NCBI GenBank assembly: GCA_035691285.1
Contig: DASSJI010000111.1
Span: forward strand, 37,174 to 101,173
Direction: 5' to 3'
Source: DATFEN01 sp035691285
Lineage (GTDB): Bacteria; Acidobacteriota; Vicinamibacteria; Fen-336
DNA length: 64,000 bases
The notes beneath the pieces are model-generated. The model was not told where the DNA came from and made no database searches. It saw nothing but the letters and a program-made list of their open reading frames with translations. Shown piece by piece: positions 41,908 to 54,360 of this stretch; position 1 is the first letter of the stretch, and the number at the start of each line of letters is the position of its first letter. Made by a program: the position numbers and the translations under genes.

Positions 41908-42202
41908 CGTGCGCCTCACGACCGGCCACGAGGTCGAGCTGGACGGGGACCTTCTCGCCATCCTGGAAGCGCTCTACCGCGAGGTCACCCTGAAGCACCG
42001 ACTCCAGGTATCCTTCGAGGACATGATGCGGGAGATCCAGGGCATCGTGGAGCAGATGGGCGAGGAGGACCGCAAGCGCTACCTGGTGGAGAGCCTGTTC
42101 CTGAACTCGGTCACCTACGAGAACGAGATGCTCGACGCGTACATGCGCCGGCTGACAGGCTCGAGGCGTCGCACGCGCGGAGCGTCGGGGAGATCGCTGT
42201 GA
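41900..42202 (+). CDS. Hypothetical 100-residue protein after STAS gene
   Basis: Function not recognised. A short beta start (VRLTTGHEVELDGDLLAILEALY) is followed by charged helices (FEDMMREIQGIVEQMGEEDR, YLVESLFLNSVTYENEMLDAY) and a basic Arg/Ser-rich tail. There is no signal peptide or membrane helix, so it is probably cytosolic. It overlaps the STAS gene by 8 bp and the DUF1573 gene by 4 bp, indicating tight co-expression with the sigma/STAS pair. Confidence 0.65.
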   Translation: MRSVRLTTGHEVELDGDLLAILEALYREVTLKHRLQVSFEDMMREIQGIVEQMGEEDRKRYLVESLFLNSVTYENEMLDAYMRRLTGSRRRTRGASGRSL

Positions 42203-42582
42203 GGGCGCACCGGGCTCTCTCGTTCGCCGCCCTGCTGCTGGCCGCGCTGGCCGGGGCCGCGTCCGGTCCCCGCCTCGCCCTCGACCCGGAGTCATGGGAT
42301 TTCGGCAGGACGTTGAGGAACCGGGTCCTCGAGAAGCAGTTCACGCTCAGGAACGTCGGCGACGTCGACCTGGTGATCGACAAGATCACCACCACCTGCG
42401 GGTGCACGGCCGCCCTGCTGAGCGACAAGACCCTGCGCCCCGGCGGGAGCGGCACGCTCAAGGTGACCTTCGAGACGCGCGACTACGCGGGGCGGGTGGA
42501 GCGCAAGGTGCTGCTGCGCTCGAACGACAAGAGCCGCGACCCGCTGGAGATCAGGCTCCAGGCCACCGTAGTCGGCGAGTAG
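42199..42582 (+). CDS. Secreted DUF1573 protein
   Basis: A 127-residue protein with a signal peptide (to about residue 22) and a single Ig-like DUF1573 domain. Signature residues: DFGRTLRNRVLEKQFTLRNVG, then TTTCGCTAA with the invariant C-G-C-T motif, then LRPGGSGTLKVTFETRDYAG. Related domains occur in the ASH/MSP superfamily. The biochemical role is unknown; an envelope location is expected. The GTG at 42199 overlaps the previous stop. Confidence 0.85.
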   Translation: MRAHRALSFAALLLAALAGAASGPRLALDPESWDFGRTLRNRVLEKQFTLRNVGDVDLVIDKITTTCGCTAALLSDKTLRPGGSGTLKVTFETRDYAGRVERKVLLRSNDKSRDPLEIRLQATVVGE

Positions 42583-42591
42583 CCGCGGGGC

Positions 42592-43500
42592 CTAGGAGGC
42601 TTCGGGGGCGAGGACGGGCCGGCTGGCGCGGGGCACGTCGAGGACCGGCGCCTGCGGATGAGGGACGAGGGCCCAGGCGTCGTCGGCCGCGAGCAGCTTC
42701 TGGACGAGGGCGGCGTGGAGCGCGTGGCCGGCCTTGCACGCCTCGAGATGCCCGACCAGCGGTCGTCCCACCAGGGCCAGGTCGCCGATCGCATCGAGGA
42801 TCTTGTGGCGCACGAACTCGTCCTCGAAGCGCAGCTTGTGGTTGAGCACGCCGCTCTCCCCGATCACGATGGCGTTCTCGAGGCTGCCGCCCAGGGCCAG
42901 CCCGCTCCGCCGCAGCGTCTCGACGTCGCGCAGGAAGCCGAAGGTGCGGGCCGGGGCGATCTCCTCGGCGAAGGTCTCGGAGCTCACGCGGAAGCTGGCG
43001 TGCTGGTGGCGGAGCAGCGGGTGCTCGAAGCCGATCGTGTAGGTGACGCGGAAGTGGTCGGACGGCAGCAGGCGCGCCCACTTGCTGCCACGCACGACCT
43101 CCACGGGGCGCAGCACCTTGAGGTACTCCCGCGCCATCCGCTGCGGCTTCGTGCCCGCCTCGTGGATCAGGATCACGAAGGGCGCCGCGCTGCCGTCCAG
43201 GGCCGGCACCTCGGGCCCGTCCACCTCGACCACGGCGTCGTCCACACCCAGCGAGTAGAGGGCCGACAGCAGGTGCTCCACGGTCTCGATCGCGGCCGTC
43301 TCGCGGCCGAGGGTGGTCGCGTGGTCGAGGCGCTGCAGCTCGCCGATGGTCGCCGGAATCTCGACGTCCCGATCGACGCGCCGGAAGCGGATGCCGCTGC
43401 CCGCCGGGGCCGGCTTCAACTCGAGCCTCACGGGTCTTCCGGAGTGGAGGCCGATGCCGGTGCAGCCGACGGCGTTCTTCAGCGTACGGCGATAAGCCAT
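42592..43500 (-). CDS. lpxC: UDP-3-O-acyl-N-acetylglucosamine deacetylase
   Basis: A 302-residue LpxC, the committed step of lipid A synthesis. Zinc ligands His76 (in ETVEHLLSAL), His232 and Asp236 (in FVRHKILDAIGD), and the catalytic His259 (in HLEACKAGH), match the E. coli sites. The N-terminus RRTLKNAVGCTGIGLHSG is canonical. It shows the cell makes lipid A. It stands alone after a 151-bp gap that contains a large hairpin, and converges on the DUF1573 gene with 9 bp between stops. Confidence 0.96.
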   Translation of the reverse strand: MAYRRTLKNAVGCTGIGLHSGRPVRLELKPAPAGSGIRFRRVDRDVEIPATIGELQRLDHATTLGRETAAIETVEHLLSALYSLGVDDAVVEVDGPEVPALDGSAAPFVILIHEAGTKPQRMAREYLKVLRPVEVVRGSKWARLLPSDHFRVTYTIGFEHPLLRHQHASFRVSSETFAEEIAPARTFGFLRDVETLRRSGLALGGSLENAIVIGESGVLNHKLRFEDEFVRHKILDAIGDLALVGRPLVGHLEACKAGHALHAALVQKLLAADDAWALVPHPQAPVLDVPRASRPVLAPEAS

Positions 43501-43523
43501 GCGGAGAAATCCGACGCGCGCGA

Positions 43524-43536
43524 CTGCAACTTGCAG
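43524..43536. promoter_or_regulatory. Small palindrome upstream of lpxC
   Basis: CTGCAACTTGCAG is a perfect 6+1+6 inverted repeat centred about 30 bp upstream of the lpxC ATG at 43500. The position would suit an operator or a 5' leader hairpin. No known regulator box was matched. Confidence 0.25.
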
Positions 43537-43584
43537 GCCAGGGAGCCGAGACTGTAACTCATTGATTCAAAGGGGTGTGGGGAT

Positions 43585-43640
43585 GAGCCATGGCGCGACT
43601 CTGGCCGTGGCGCCACAGCCGTCGCGCCACAGTGTGGCTC
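43585..43640. repeat. Nested inverted repeats forming a long hairpin upstream of lpxC
   Basis: Outer arms GAGCCA (43585-43590) and TGGCTC (43635-43640); middle arms TGGCGCGAC (43591-43599) and GTCGCGCCA (43621-43629); inner perfect palindrome GTGGCGCCAC (43607-43616) flanked by GGC/GCC. Together they fold into one imperfect hairpin of about 56 nt. It lies 12 bp past the kynureninase-like stop and 85 bp before lpxC. On the minus strand only short T runs follow, so it could be a terminator for the upstream operon, an attenuator-like leader element or a protein site. Confidence 0.6.
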
Positions 43641-43651
43641 TTTCACCACGC

Positions 43652-44832
43652 TCAGAAGCCGGTCCCCCCCGACGCATGCGCGCGCCACGCGCCCGTGTCG
43701 AGGATCCGGCGCGCCTCGTCGAGCGCGTGCCGGATCTCGTCGTCGGTGGTGTAGAAGTGCGGCGAGAAGCGGATTCCGGCGCCGGGCCGGTGGTCCACGA
43801 GGATCTCGCGCCGAAGCAGCTCCTTGGTCAGCGCCTGGCCGTGAGGCACGTCCAGGATCGCCATGCCGCCGCGCTCCTCACGCCTCGCCGGCGTGCGCGG
43901 AGAGAAGCCACGTTCCTGGGCCAGCTCCAGAAGCAGCGCCACCTGGCGCTCGGATTTCGCGCGGATCGCGTCCACGCCGATCCGCCCCACGATTTCGTAA
44001 CCGGCGAGCGCGGCGTAGAGCGCCGGGATCGCGGGCGTGCCGTGCAAGAAGCGCGCGGCATCGTCCGCGTACTCGTGCTCGGCCTCGAAGCCGAAGGGGC
44101 GGGCGTGGGCGGCCCAGCCTGTCACGCGCGGGCGAAGCGCCGGCCGTAGCCGCGGCGCCACGTAGAGGTACCCGGCGCCGGGCCCTCCGCACAGCCACTT
44201 CACAGAGCCGCCTGTGGCGAAGTCCACGTCCCAGGCGCTCACGTCCACCGGCACCGTGCCCGCGGACTGGTACAGGTCCGCGACCACGAGCGCCCCGACC
44301 TCGTGGGCGCGCCTCGTGATCGCCGCCACGTCCTGAACGAAGCCGCTCTTGAACACGACGTGGGAGATGGGGACGAGCAGCGTCTCCTCGTCGATGGCCG
44401 CGAGCAGCCGGTCCAGCGGAACGGTGACGCCGTCCTCGGACTTCACCACCTCGATGCGAGCGCCCTGGGAGCGGTGCGCCTCGTACACGTACATCACCGA
44501 CGGGAAGTTGAGGTCGTCGTAGACGATCTTGTTCCGCTTGCCGCGCAGGTCGAAGCAGGAGACCACGAGGGCCTGGCAGACCGAGACGTTCTGGTGCATC
44601 GCCACCGACCCCGGCGGGGCGCCGATGATGGCGGCGATCCGGTCGCCCGCGTCGATGGGCATCCGCCACCAGCCCTCGGCCCAGGCGCGTACGCCGCGGG
44701 AGGCCCAGGCGTCCGCGTACTCGGCGAGGCGCTCCCTGGCCGCCCTGGGCATGGCTCCCAGGGAGTGGCTCACCAGGTACGTGGTGCCCGCGAGGATGGG
44801 GAACTCGGAGCGCCAGGCGATGAGCGGATCGC

Positions 44833-44836
<4 letters not shown>
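43652..44836 (-). CDS. Kynureninase-like PLP enzyme (aminotransferase class V fold)
   Basis: A 394-residue fold-type I PLP enzyme. The start YLVSHSLGAMPRAARE resembles the kynureninase YLDGNSLG-P pattern. The PLP lysine is in GGSVKWLCGGPGAGYLYV, which matches kynureninase S-x-K-x-L-x-GGPG. The PLP aspartate is in VVADLYQSAGTVPVD, where kynureninases have D-x-x-H; here it is Gln. It may cleave kynurenine or a related amino acid, or be a class V relative. The TTG start at 44836 overlaps the uvrA stop by 4 bp (TTGA); no other start suits the conserved N-terminus. Confidence 0.75.
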
Positions 44837-47634
<2,798 letters not shown>

Positions 47635-47642
47635 GACTCGCT

Positions 47643-47660
47643 GGCCAAAAGGCCATTCTA
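47643..47660 (-). promoter_or_regulatory. uvrA promoter -10 and adjacent inverted repeat
   Basis: On the minus strand TAGAAT (47655-47660) lies 20 bp before the TTG start of uvrA. Directly downstream, TGGCC-AAAA-GGCCA forms a 5-bp stem with a 4-nt loop (within 47642-47655). It could be an operator. It matches no LexA box that I know. Confidence 0.4.
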
Positions 47661-47698
47661 CCAAGGCTTCCGCGGCTTGTGGTAGGCTCGAAAGCTGC

Positions 47699-48217
47699 AT
47701 GACCAGGAAAGGCAATGCCAGCGAACGGCGCTCCGAGAAGGCCCTCGAGCTCTTCGAGAAGGCCATGAAAGCCATGGCCCGCAAGGACTTCGAGCGGGCC
47801 AGGGAGGGCTTCGAGACGCTCCTCGCCGAGCACCCGCAGGAGCGCGACGTGGCCGAGCGGGCCAGGGCTTTCAAGCTCGTGTGCGAGCGGGCCAGGGAGC
47901 GCCGCGCCGCGTACAAGCCCAAGGGCTTCGAGGACCTGCTGCAATACGGCGTGTTCCTCCACAACCGCGGCGAGTTCGACGAGGCGCTGCGGTTCCTGCG
48001 CGAGGCGGCGGAGATCCACCCGAAGAACGAGCACGTGCAGTACTGCGTCGCCGCCTCGGCGGCGCGGGCCGGAGACACCGAGGCGGCGCTCAAGGCCTTG
48101 AAGTCAGCGATCGCCACGAACCCGCACAACCGCGCCCAGGCCCGGGTGGACTCCGACTTCGACCCGATCCGCGAGGACGAGGAGTTCCAGACGCTCGTCT
48201 ACGCGCCGCTTTCGTGA
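47699..48217 (+). CDS. TPR-containing protein, unknown function
   Basis: A 172-residue soluble helical protein with about three degenerate tetratricopeptide units: EKALELFEKAMKAMARKDFE, FEDLLQYGVFLHNRGEFDEALRFLREA and EHVQYCVAASAARAGDTEAALKAL. There is no signal peptide. The C-terminus (DSDFDPIREDEEFQTLVY) is the ending often seen in TPR proteins that report as tetratricopeptide repeat protein. ATG 47699 follows a weak TAGGCT box. It is divergent from uvrA and overlaps glmU by 4 bp. Confidence 0.82.
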   Translation: MTRKGNASERRSEKALELFEKAMKAMARKDFERAREGFETLLAEHPQERDVAERARAFKLVCERARERRAAYKPKGFEDLLQYGVFLHNRGEFDEALRFLREAAEIHPKNEHVQYCVAASAARAGDTEAALKALKSAIATNPHNRAQARVDSDFDPIREDEEFQTLVYAPLS

Positions 48218-49620
48218 CCACGCGGGCCACCCCGGTTCAGGCCCTGATACTGGCGGCGGGCAAGGGGACACGCCTCAAGAGCCCGCTCCCGAAGGTCCTC
48301 CACGAGGCCGCCGGCGCGCCCCTGCTCGAAGGCCCCCTCCGAGCCGTGCGCGCGGCGGGGGCCGAGCCCGTGACGGTGGTGGTCGGACACGGCGCCGACG
48401 CCGTGGAGGCGGCCTTCGCGGGACGTGCCCGCTTCGTCCTCCAGGATCCGCCCCTCGGAACGGGCCACGCGGTCCTCGTGGCGCGGGCGGCGATCGCCGA
48501 ACACCCGGGGACGCTGCTCGTGGTCAACGGCGACCTGCCCCTGCTCAGGAAGGAGACGATCGAAGCCGTGCTCGAGCGCCACCTTTCCGGGGCGGCGGCG
48601 ACCTTGCTGACGGCGCAGCTCGCCGACCCGGGCGCGTACGGGCGGGTGCTGCGTGACGACCACGGGCGCGTGCGCGCCGTGGTCGAGGCGAAGGACGCGT
48701 CGGCAGAGGAGCGGCGCGTAGGGGAGATCAACGCGGGGCTGTACGCATTCGAGACCGAGCCGCTGCTCGAGGCCCTCGACCGATTGGAGGCCGGGAACGC
48801 CCAAGGCGAGTACTACCTGACCGACGTGGTGGCGCGCCTCGTGGAGCGCGGCCTGCCGGTCCTGGCCCTCCCCGCCGAGGATCCGGAGGAGACGCTGGGC
48901 GTGAACACGTTCGAGGAACTGGCGACGGCGCACCGGGCCCTCGTCGCGCGTCGCCTGCGGGAGCTGATGCTGGCCGGCGTGGCGATCGAGGATCCCGCTT
49001 CGACCAGCGTGTCGCTTCACGCGCGCGTGGAGCCGGGCGCGCGCATCCGTCCCTTCACGTTCCTGGAAGGCCGCACCCACATCGAGCGGGGCGCAGTCGT
49101 CGGGCCCTTCGTTCGGCTCGAGAACACCACGGTGGGCGAAGAGGCCCAGGTCCTGGACCATTGCCTGCTCCGAGACACGATCGTCGAGGCGGGGGCGACG
49201 ATCGGTCCCTTCGCGCACCTTCGCCCCGAGAGCCGCGTGGGCCGGCGCGCCAAGGTCGGGAACTTCGTCGAGCTCAAGAAGACCGAGCTCGGCGAGGGAG
49301 CCAAGGCCCCCCACCTCAGCTACCTGGGCGACGCCACGGTCGGCCCGGGTGCCAACGTGGGGGCCGGCACGATCACCTGCAACTACGACGGCGCCGCGAA
49401 GCACCGCACGACGATCGGCGCGCGCGCCTTCATCGGCAGCGACAGCACGCTGGTCGCGCCCGTGCGCGTGGGGGACGGCGCCTACGTGGCGGCCGGCAGC
49501 ACGATCACCGAGGACGTGCCGGCCGATGCGCTCGCCCTGGGCCGCGCCCGCCAGGTGCTCAAGCCAGGCTGGGCCAAGGCCCGACGCGACCGTGACGACG
49601 CCTCGAAGCGCCACGGCTAG
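48214..49620 (+). CDS. glmU: Bifunctional GlcN-1-P acetyltransferase/UDP-GlcNAc pyrophosphorylase
   Basis: A 468-residue two-domain enzyme. The N-terminal uridyltransferase has LILAAGKGTRLKSPLPKVLH, GHAVLVARAAI and LPLLRKETIE. The C-terminal left-handed beta-helix has hexapeptide repeats and the acetyltransferase blocks GPFAHLRPESRVG, VELKKTELGEGAKAPHLSYLGDA (in part), GAGTITCNYDGAAKH and IGSDSTLVAPV. It makes UDP-GlcNAc for peptidoglycan and lipid A, fitting with glmS next door and lpxC nearby. The GTG start overlaps the TPR stop by 4 bp. Confidence 0.95.
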   Translation: MTTRATPVQALILAAGKGTRLKSPLPKVLHEAAGAPLLEGPLRAVRAAGAEPVTVVVGHGADAVEAAFAGRARFVLQDPPLGTGHAVLVARAAIAEHPGTLLVVNGDLPLLRKETIEAVLERHLSGAAATLLTAQLADPGAYGRVLRDDHGRVRAVVEAKDASAEERRVGEINAGLYAFETEPLLEALDRLEAGNAQGEYYLTDVVARLVERGLPVLALPAEDPEETLGVNTFEELATAHRALVARRLRELMLAGVAIEDPASTSVSLHARVEPGARIRPFTFLEGRTHIERGAVVGPFVRLENTTVGEEAQVLDHCLLRDTIVEAGATIGPFAHLRPESRVGRRAKVGNFVELKKTELGEGAKAPHLSYLGDATVGPGANVGAGTITCNYDGAAKHRTTIGARAFIGSDSTLVAPVRVGDGAYVAAGSTITEDVPADALALGRARQVLKPGWAKARRDRDDASKRHG

Positions 49621-49651
49621 ACAGGCACGCGTGTTGCTTCTCCGCTAGAGC

Positions 49652-51489
<1,838 letters not shown>

Positions 51490-51493
<4 letters not shown>

Positions 51494-53694
51494 GCGCGCT
51501 CCTCGACGGCCTGAACCCCGCCCAGCGCGAGGCGGTGCTGGCCACCGAGGGACCGGTGCTGATCCTGGCCGGCGCGGGCAGCGGCAAGACCCGGGTGATC
51601 GTCCACCGCATCGCCCACCTGGTGCTGGACAAGGGCGTGCCCTCGGAGCGGATCCTCGCGGTCACCTTCACCAACAAGGCCGCCGACGAGATGCGGTCCC
51701 GGGTCGAGGCCCTGCTGGGCGGCTCTCCGCGCACCTGGCTCTTGACCTTCCACAGCTTCTGCGTGCGCCTGCTGCGCCGCGAGGCCCGGGCCGCCGCGCT
51801 CCCGCCCGGCTTCGTGATCTGGGACGAGGACGACCAGCTCGCCGCGGTGAGGCAAGCGCTCAAGGAGCTGGACCTGAACGAGAAGCTCCACCCGCCGCGC
51901 CGCGCCCTCGCGCGGATCTCGGCGCGCAAGAACTCCGGGCGTGCCCTCGAGGAGGCCGCGGCGGAATCGGCCGGGGAAGCGCTTCAGGCCCGGATCGCCG
52001 CCCGCTACGCCGCGATCCTCGAGCGCGCCGGTGCCCTCGACTTCGACGACCTTCTGCTCCGGGGCGTCGCGCTGCTCGAAGCGGACGCCGCGGTGCGCGA
52101 GGGGTGGCGACGGCGCTTCCCCTACGTGCTCGTGGACGAGTACCAGGACACCAACCGGGCCCAATACGAGCTGGTGCGGCTCCTGGCCGGCGACAGCGGC
52201 AACCTGACCGTGGTGGGGGACGAGGACCAGTCCATTTATTCCTGGCGCGGGGCCGAGCTCCGCAACATCCTGGACTTCGAGCGCGACTTCCCGGGCGCGC
52301 GGCTCTTGCGCCTCGAGGAGAACTACCGCTCGAGCCAGGCGATCCTCGACGCGGCCGCGGCCCTCGTGGCGCACAACGTGAAGCGCAAGGGCAAGACGTT
52401 GCGCGCCATGCGGACCGGGGGCGCTCCGGTGCGGCTGCACGCCTGCAGCGACGAGTTCGAGGAGGCCGCCTTCGTCGTCGAGACGATCGCCGCGCGCCGC
52501 GAGGGGCGCTCTGCCATCCTGGTTCGCATGAACGCACAGAGCCGCCTGCTGGAGGAGGCGCTGCTCAGGGCGCGCCTCCCCTACGTCGTCATCGGCGGTG
52601 TCTCGTTCTACGAGCGCCGCGAGGTCAGGGACCTCCTGGCCTACCTGCGCCTGGTCCTGAACCCGGGCGACGACGCCGCGTTCCGCCGCGTCCTGAACGT
52701 GCCGCCGCGGGGCTTGGGCGCACGAACCCTGGCCGAGCTCGAGCGCGTCGCGGCCGAGCGCGGCCTGTCCCTGCACGGGGCCCTCGACGCCAGCGTCGAC
52801 GAGGCGCTCTTGCCGGCGCGGGCCACGCAGCCCCTCGCGCGCTTCCGAGCGCTCCTTCAGGGCCTGCGGGAGGACGCGGCGCGCCTCACGCTCAAGGGCC
52901 TGCTCGAGCGCACCCTCGCGACCTCCGGCTACGCCGCAGCCCTCGCCGAGGAGAACAGCCACGAGGCCGAGGCGCGCCTTGAGAACCTGGCGGAGCTGCT
53001 ACAGGCGGCCGTGGAGTTCGAGACGCGCCGGGAGGCACCCGGCGAGGCCGACGAGGCGGCGGGGCCCCAGCCGCTGCTGGCGGCCTTCCTGGACCGCATG
53101 GCGCTGCTGTCGGACGTGGACAAGTCCAGGGGCGACGCGCCGGTGGTGCTGCTCACGCTTCACTCCGCCAAGGGCCTGGAGTTCGACAGCGTCTTCCTGG
53201 TCGGACTCGAAGAGGGCTTCCTGCCCCACAGCCGGAGCCTGCTGGACGGCGACGGCATCGAGGAGGAGCGCCGGCTGTGCTATGTGGGCATGACCCGGGC
53301 GCGCGAGCGCCTGGTCCTCACCTGGGCCATGAGCCGAGGCGTCTTCGGGCAGCGCCGCCTGCAGCAGCGGAGCCGGTTCCTCGACGAGGTGCCCGCGGAG
53401 CTCCTCGAGGCGAGCGGTAGCCACGCGCCCGAGGCCCGGGAGGCCCACTGGAACGACGGCCAGCGCAACATGCGGCGCGACCGGTTCGAGGCCCCGACGC
53501 CGGCGGCGGCGGGCGTCGCTCGACTGCAGGTGCCGAGCTTCCCTCCCGGCGCGCGGGTCAGGCACCCCTTGTTCGGGGTGGGCACGGTCCTGCGCAGCGA
53601 GGGCTCGGGGGACGACCTCAAGCTGACGGTGTCCTTCCCCGCCGTGGGCGCGAAGCGACTGGTGGCGCGCTTCGCGGGGCTCCAGCCGGCCTAA
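51490..53694 (+). CDS. UvrD/PcrA-family superfamily 1A DNA helicase
   Basis: A 734-residue helicase. Motifs: Q motif LNPAQREAV, Walker A LAGAGSGKTRV, AVTFTNKAADEM (Ia), VDEYQDTNRAQYEL (II), GDEDQSIYSWRGA (III), ENYRSSQAIL (IV), LTLHSAKGLEFDSVFLVG (V) and EERRLCYVGMTRARERL (VI). The C-terminus has the Tudor-like RNA-polymerase-contact fold of PcrA/UvrD (PPGARVRHPLFGVGTVL, in FPPGARVRH). It works in nucleotide excision repair and replication-transcription conflict. The GTG start overlaps the glmS stop by 4 bp. A name of pcrA or uvrD cannot be decided here. Confidence 0.93.
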
Positions 53695-53712
53695 CTAGCC
53701 CTTCGGCTGGAG
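53680..53712. terminator. Bidirectional stem-loop across abutting convergent stops
   Basis: CTCCAGCCG (53680-53688) and CGGCTGGAG (53704-53712) make a perfect 9-bp stem around a 15-nt loop. The helicase and the convergent lipoprotein gene end inside the loop (53694/53695) with no spacer. No T-tract is seen. Confidence 0.5.
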
Positions 53713-54360
53713 GTCGAAGACGACCCAGCGCGACATGACCTTGCTGCCCTGGGTGCCCTGGAGGTCGTACTTGCGCAGCACCATCTCGTAGCGCTGCGCC
53801 TGACCGCCGATGGTGAGGTCGAGGCCAACCCGCTTCGTCACCATCTCCCCGGTCAGGCTCTCGAGGTCCTCCATCTGGCCCACCGAGAGCTGGACCAGGC
53901 GCTTCTCCTTGTCCAGGGCCGCCTTGGCGTCGGCGACGGTCTTCTTGAGCTCCTTCTCCTTGTCGAGGAACTCGCGCCACTTGTCTCCATGGACCTTGAG
54001 GCTCGCGGGGATCTGCGCGCCCTTCTTCAGGGCTTCCTGGACCTTGTCGACCTCCGTCGGGAACTGGAGGAAGTAGGCGCGGTAGGCCTTCTTGTTCTCG
54101 TCAAAGGCGCGCTCCGCCTCCTGGAACTGGCTCAGGAGCTGGGCGAGGGGCGCCGGCTGCCGCTCCTCCGCAGCGGCCTCGGCGACCGACCACTTCTCCA
54201 CCTTCTTGTCGAACTTCACGGCGGCGAAGCTCGACAGGGTCTGGTCGTCCTGCTGCCTGAGGGCGGAGAAGTACTGGTCGACGACCTTCCCCTCCGGCCC
54301 GCCACAGGCAAAGGCGGTCGCCGCGAGGGCGACCAAAAGGGCCTGCTTCCTCTCCCTCAT
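53695..54360 (-). CDS. Predicted lipoprotein with coiled-coil, unknown function
   Basis: A 221-residue exported protein with a lipobox-like ATAFAC (Cys19). The segment after Cys (KVVDQYFSALRQQDDQTL) resembles NTF2-like periplasmic domains. A charged helical stretch follows (about residues 110-160, DKEKELKKTVADAKAALDKE), then a beta-rich end (VMSRWVVFDLQPKG). The function is not recognised. Its ATG overlaps the gyrA stop by 4 bp, making it the last gene of the dnaA-gyrA side. Confidence 0.75.
   Translation of the reverse strand: MRERKQALLVALAATAFACGGPEGKVVDQYFSALRQQDDQTLSSFAAVKFDKKVEKWSVAEAAAEERQPAPLAQLLSQFQEAERAFDENKKAYRAYFLQFPTEVDKVQEALKKGAQIPASLKVHGDKWREFLDKEKELKKTVADAKAALDKEKRLVQLSVGQMEDLESLTGEMVTKRVGLDLTIGGQAQRYEMVLRKYDLQGTQGSKVMSRWVVFDLQPKG

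Noticed and set aside
47635..47698. LexA box upstream of uvrA
   Set aside because: Neither the E. coli, Bacillus nor alphaproteobacterial LexA consensus is present; only an unrelated inverted repeat was found.
47635..48129. Upstream extension of uvrA
   Set aside because: It would cross the divergent TPR gene and a -10 box; the conserved UvrA N-terminus begins right after TTG 47634.
49621..49651. glmS ribozyme or riboswitch
   Set aside because: Only 31 bp separate glmU and glmS, too short for the ribozyme, and no matching core was seen.
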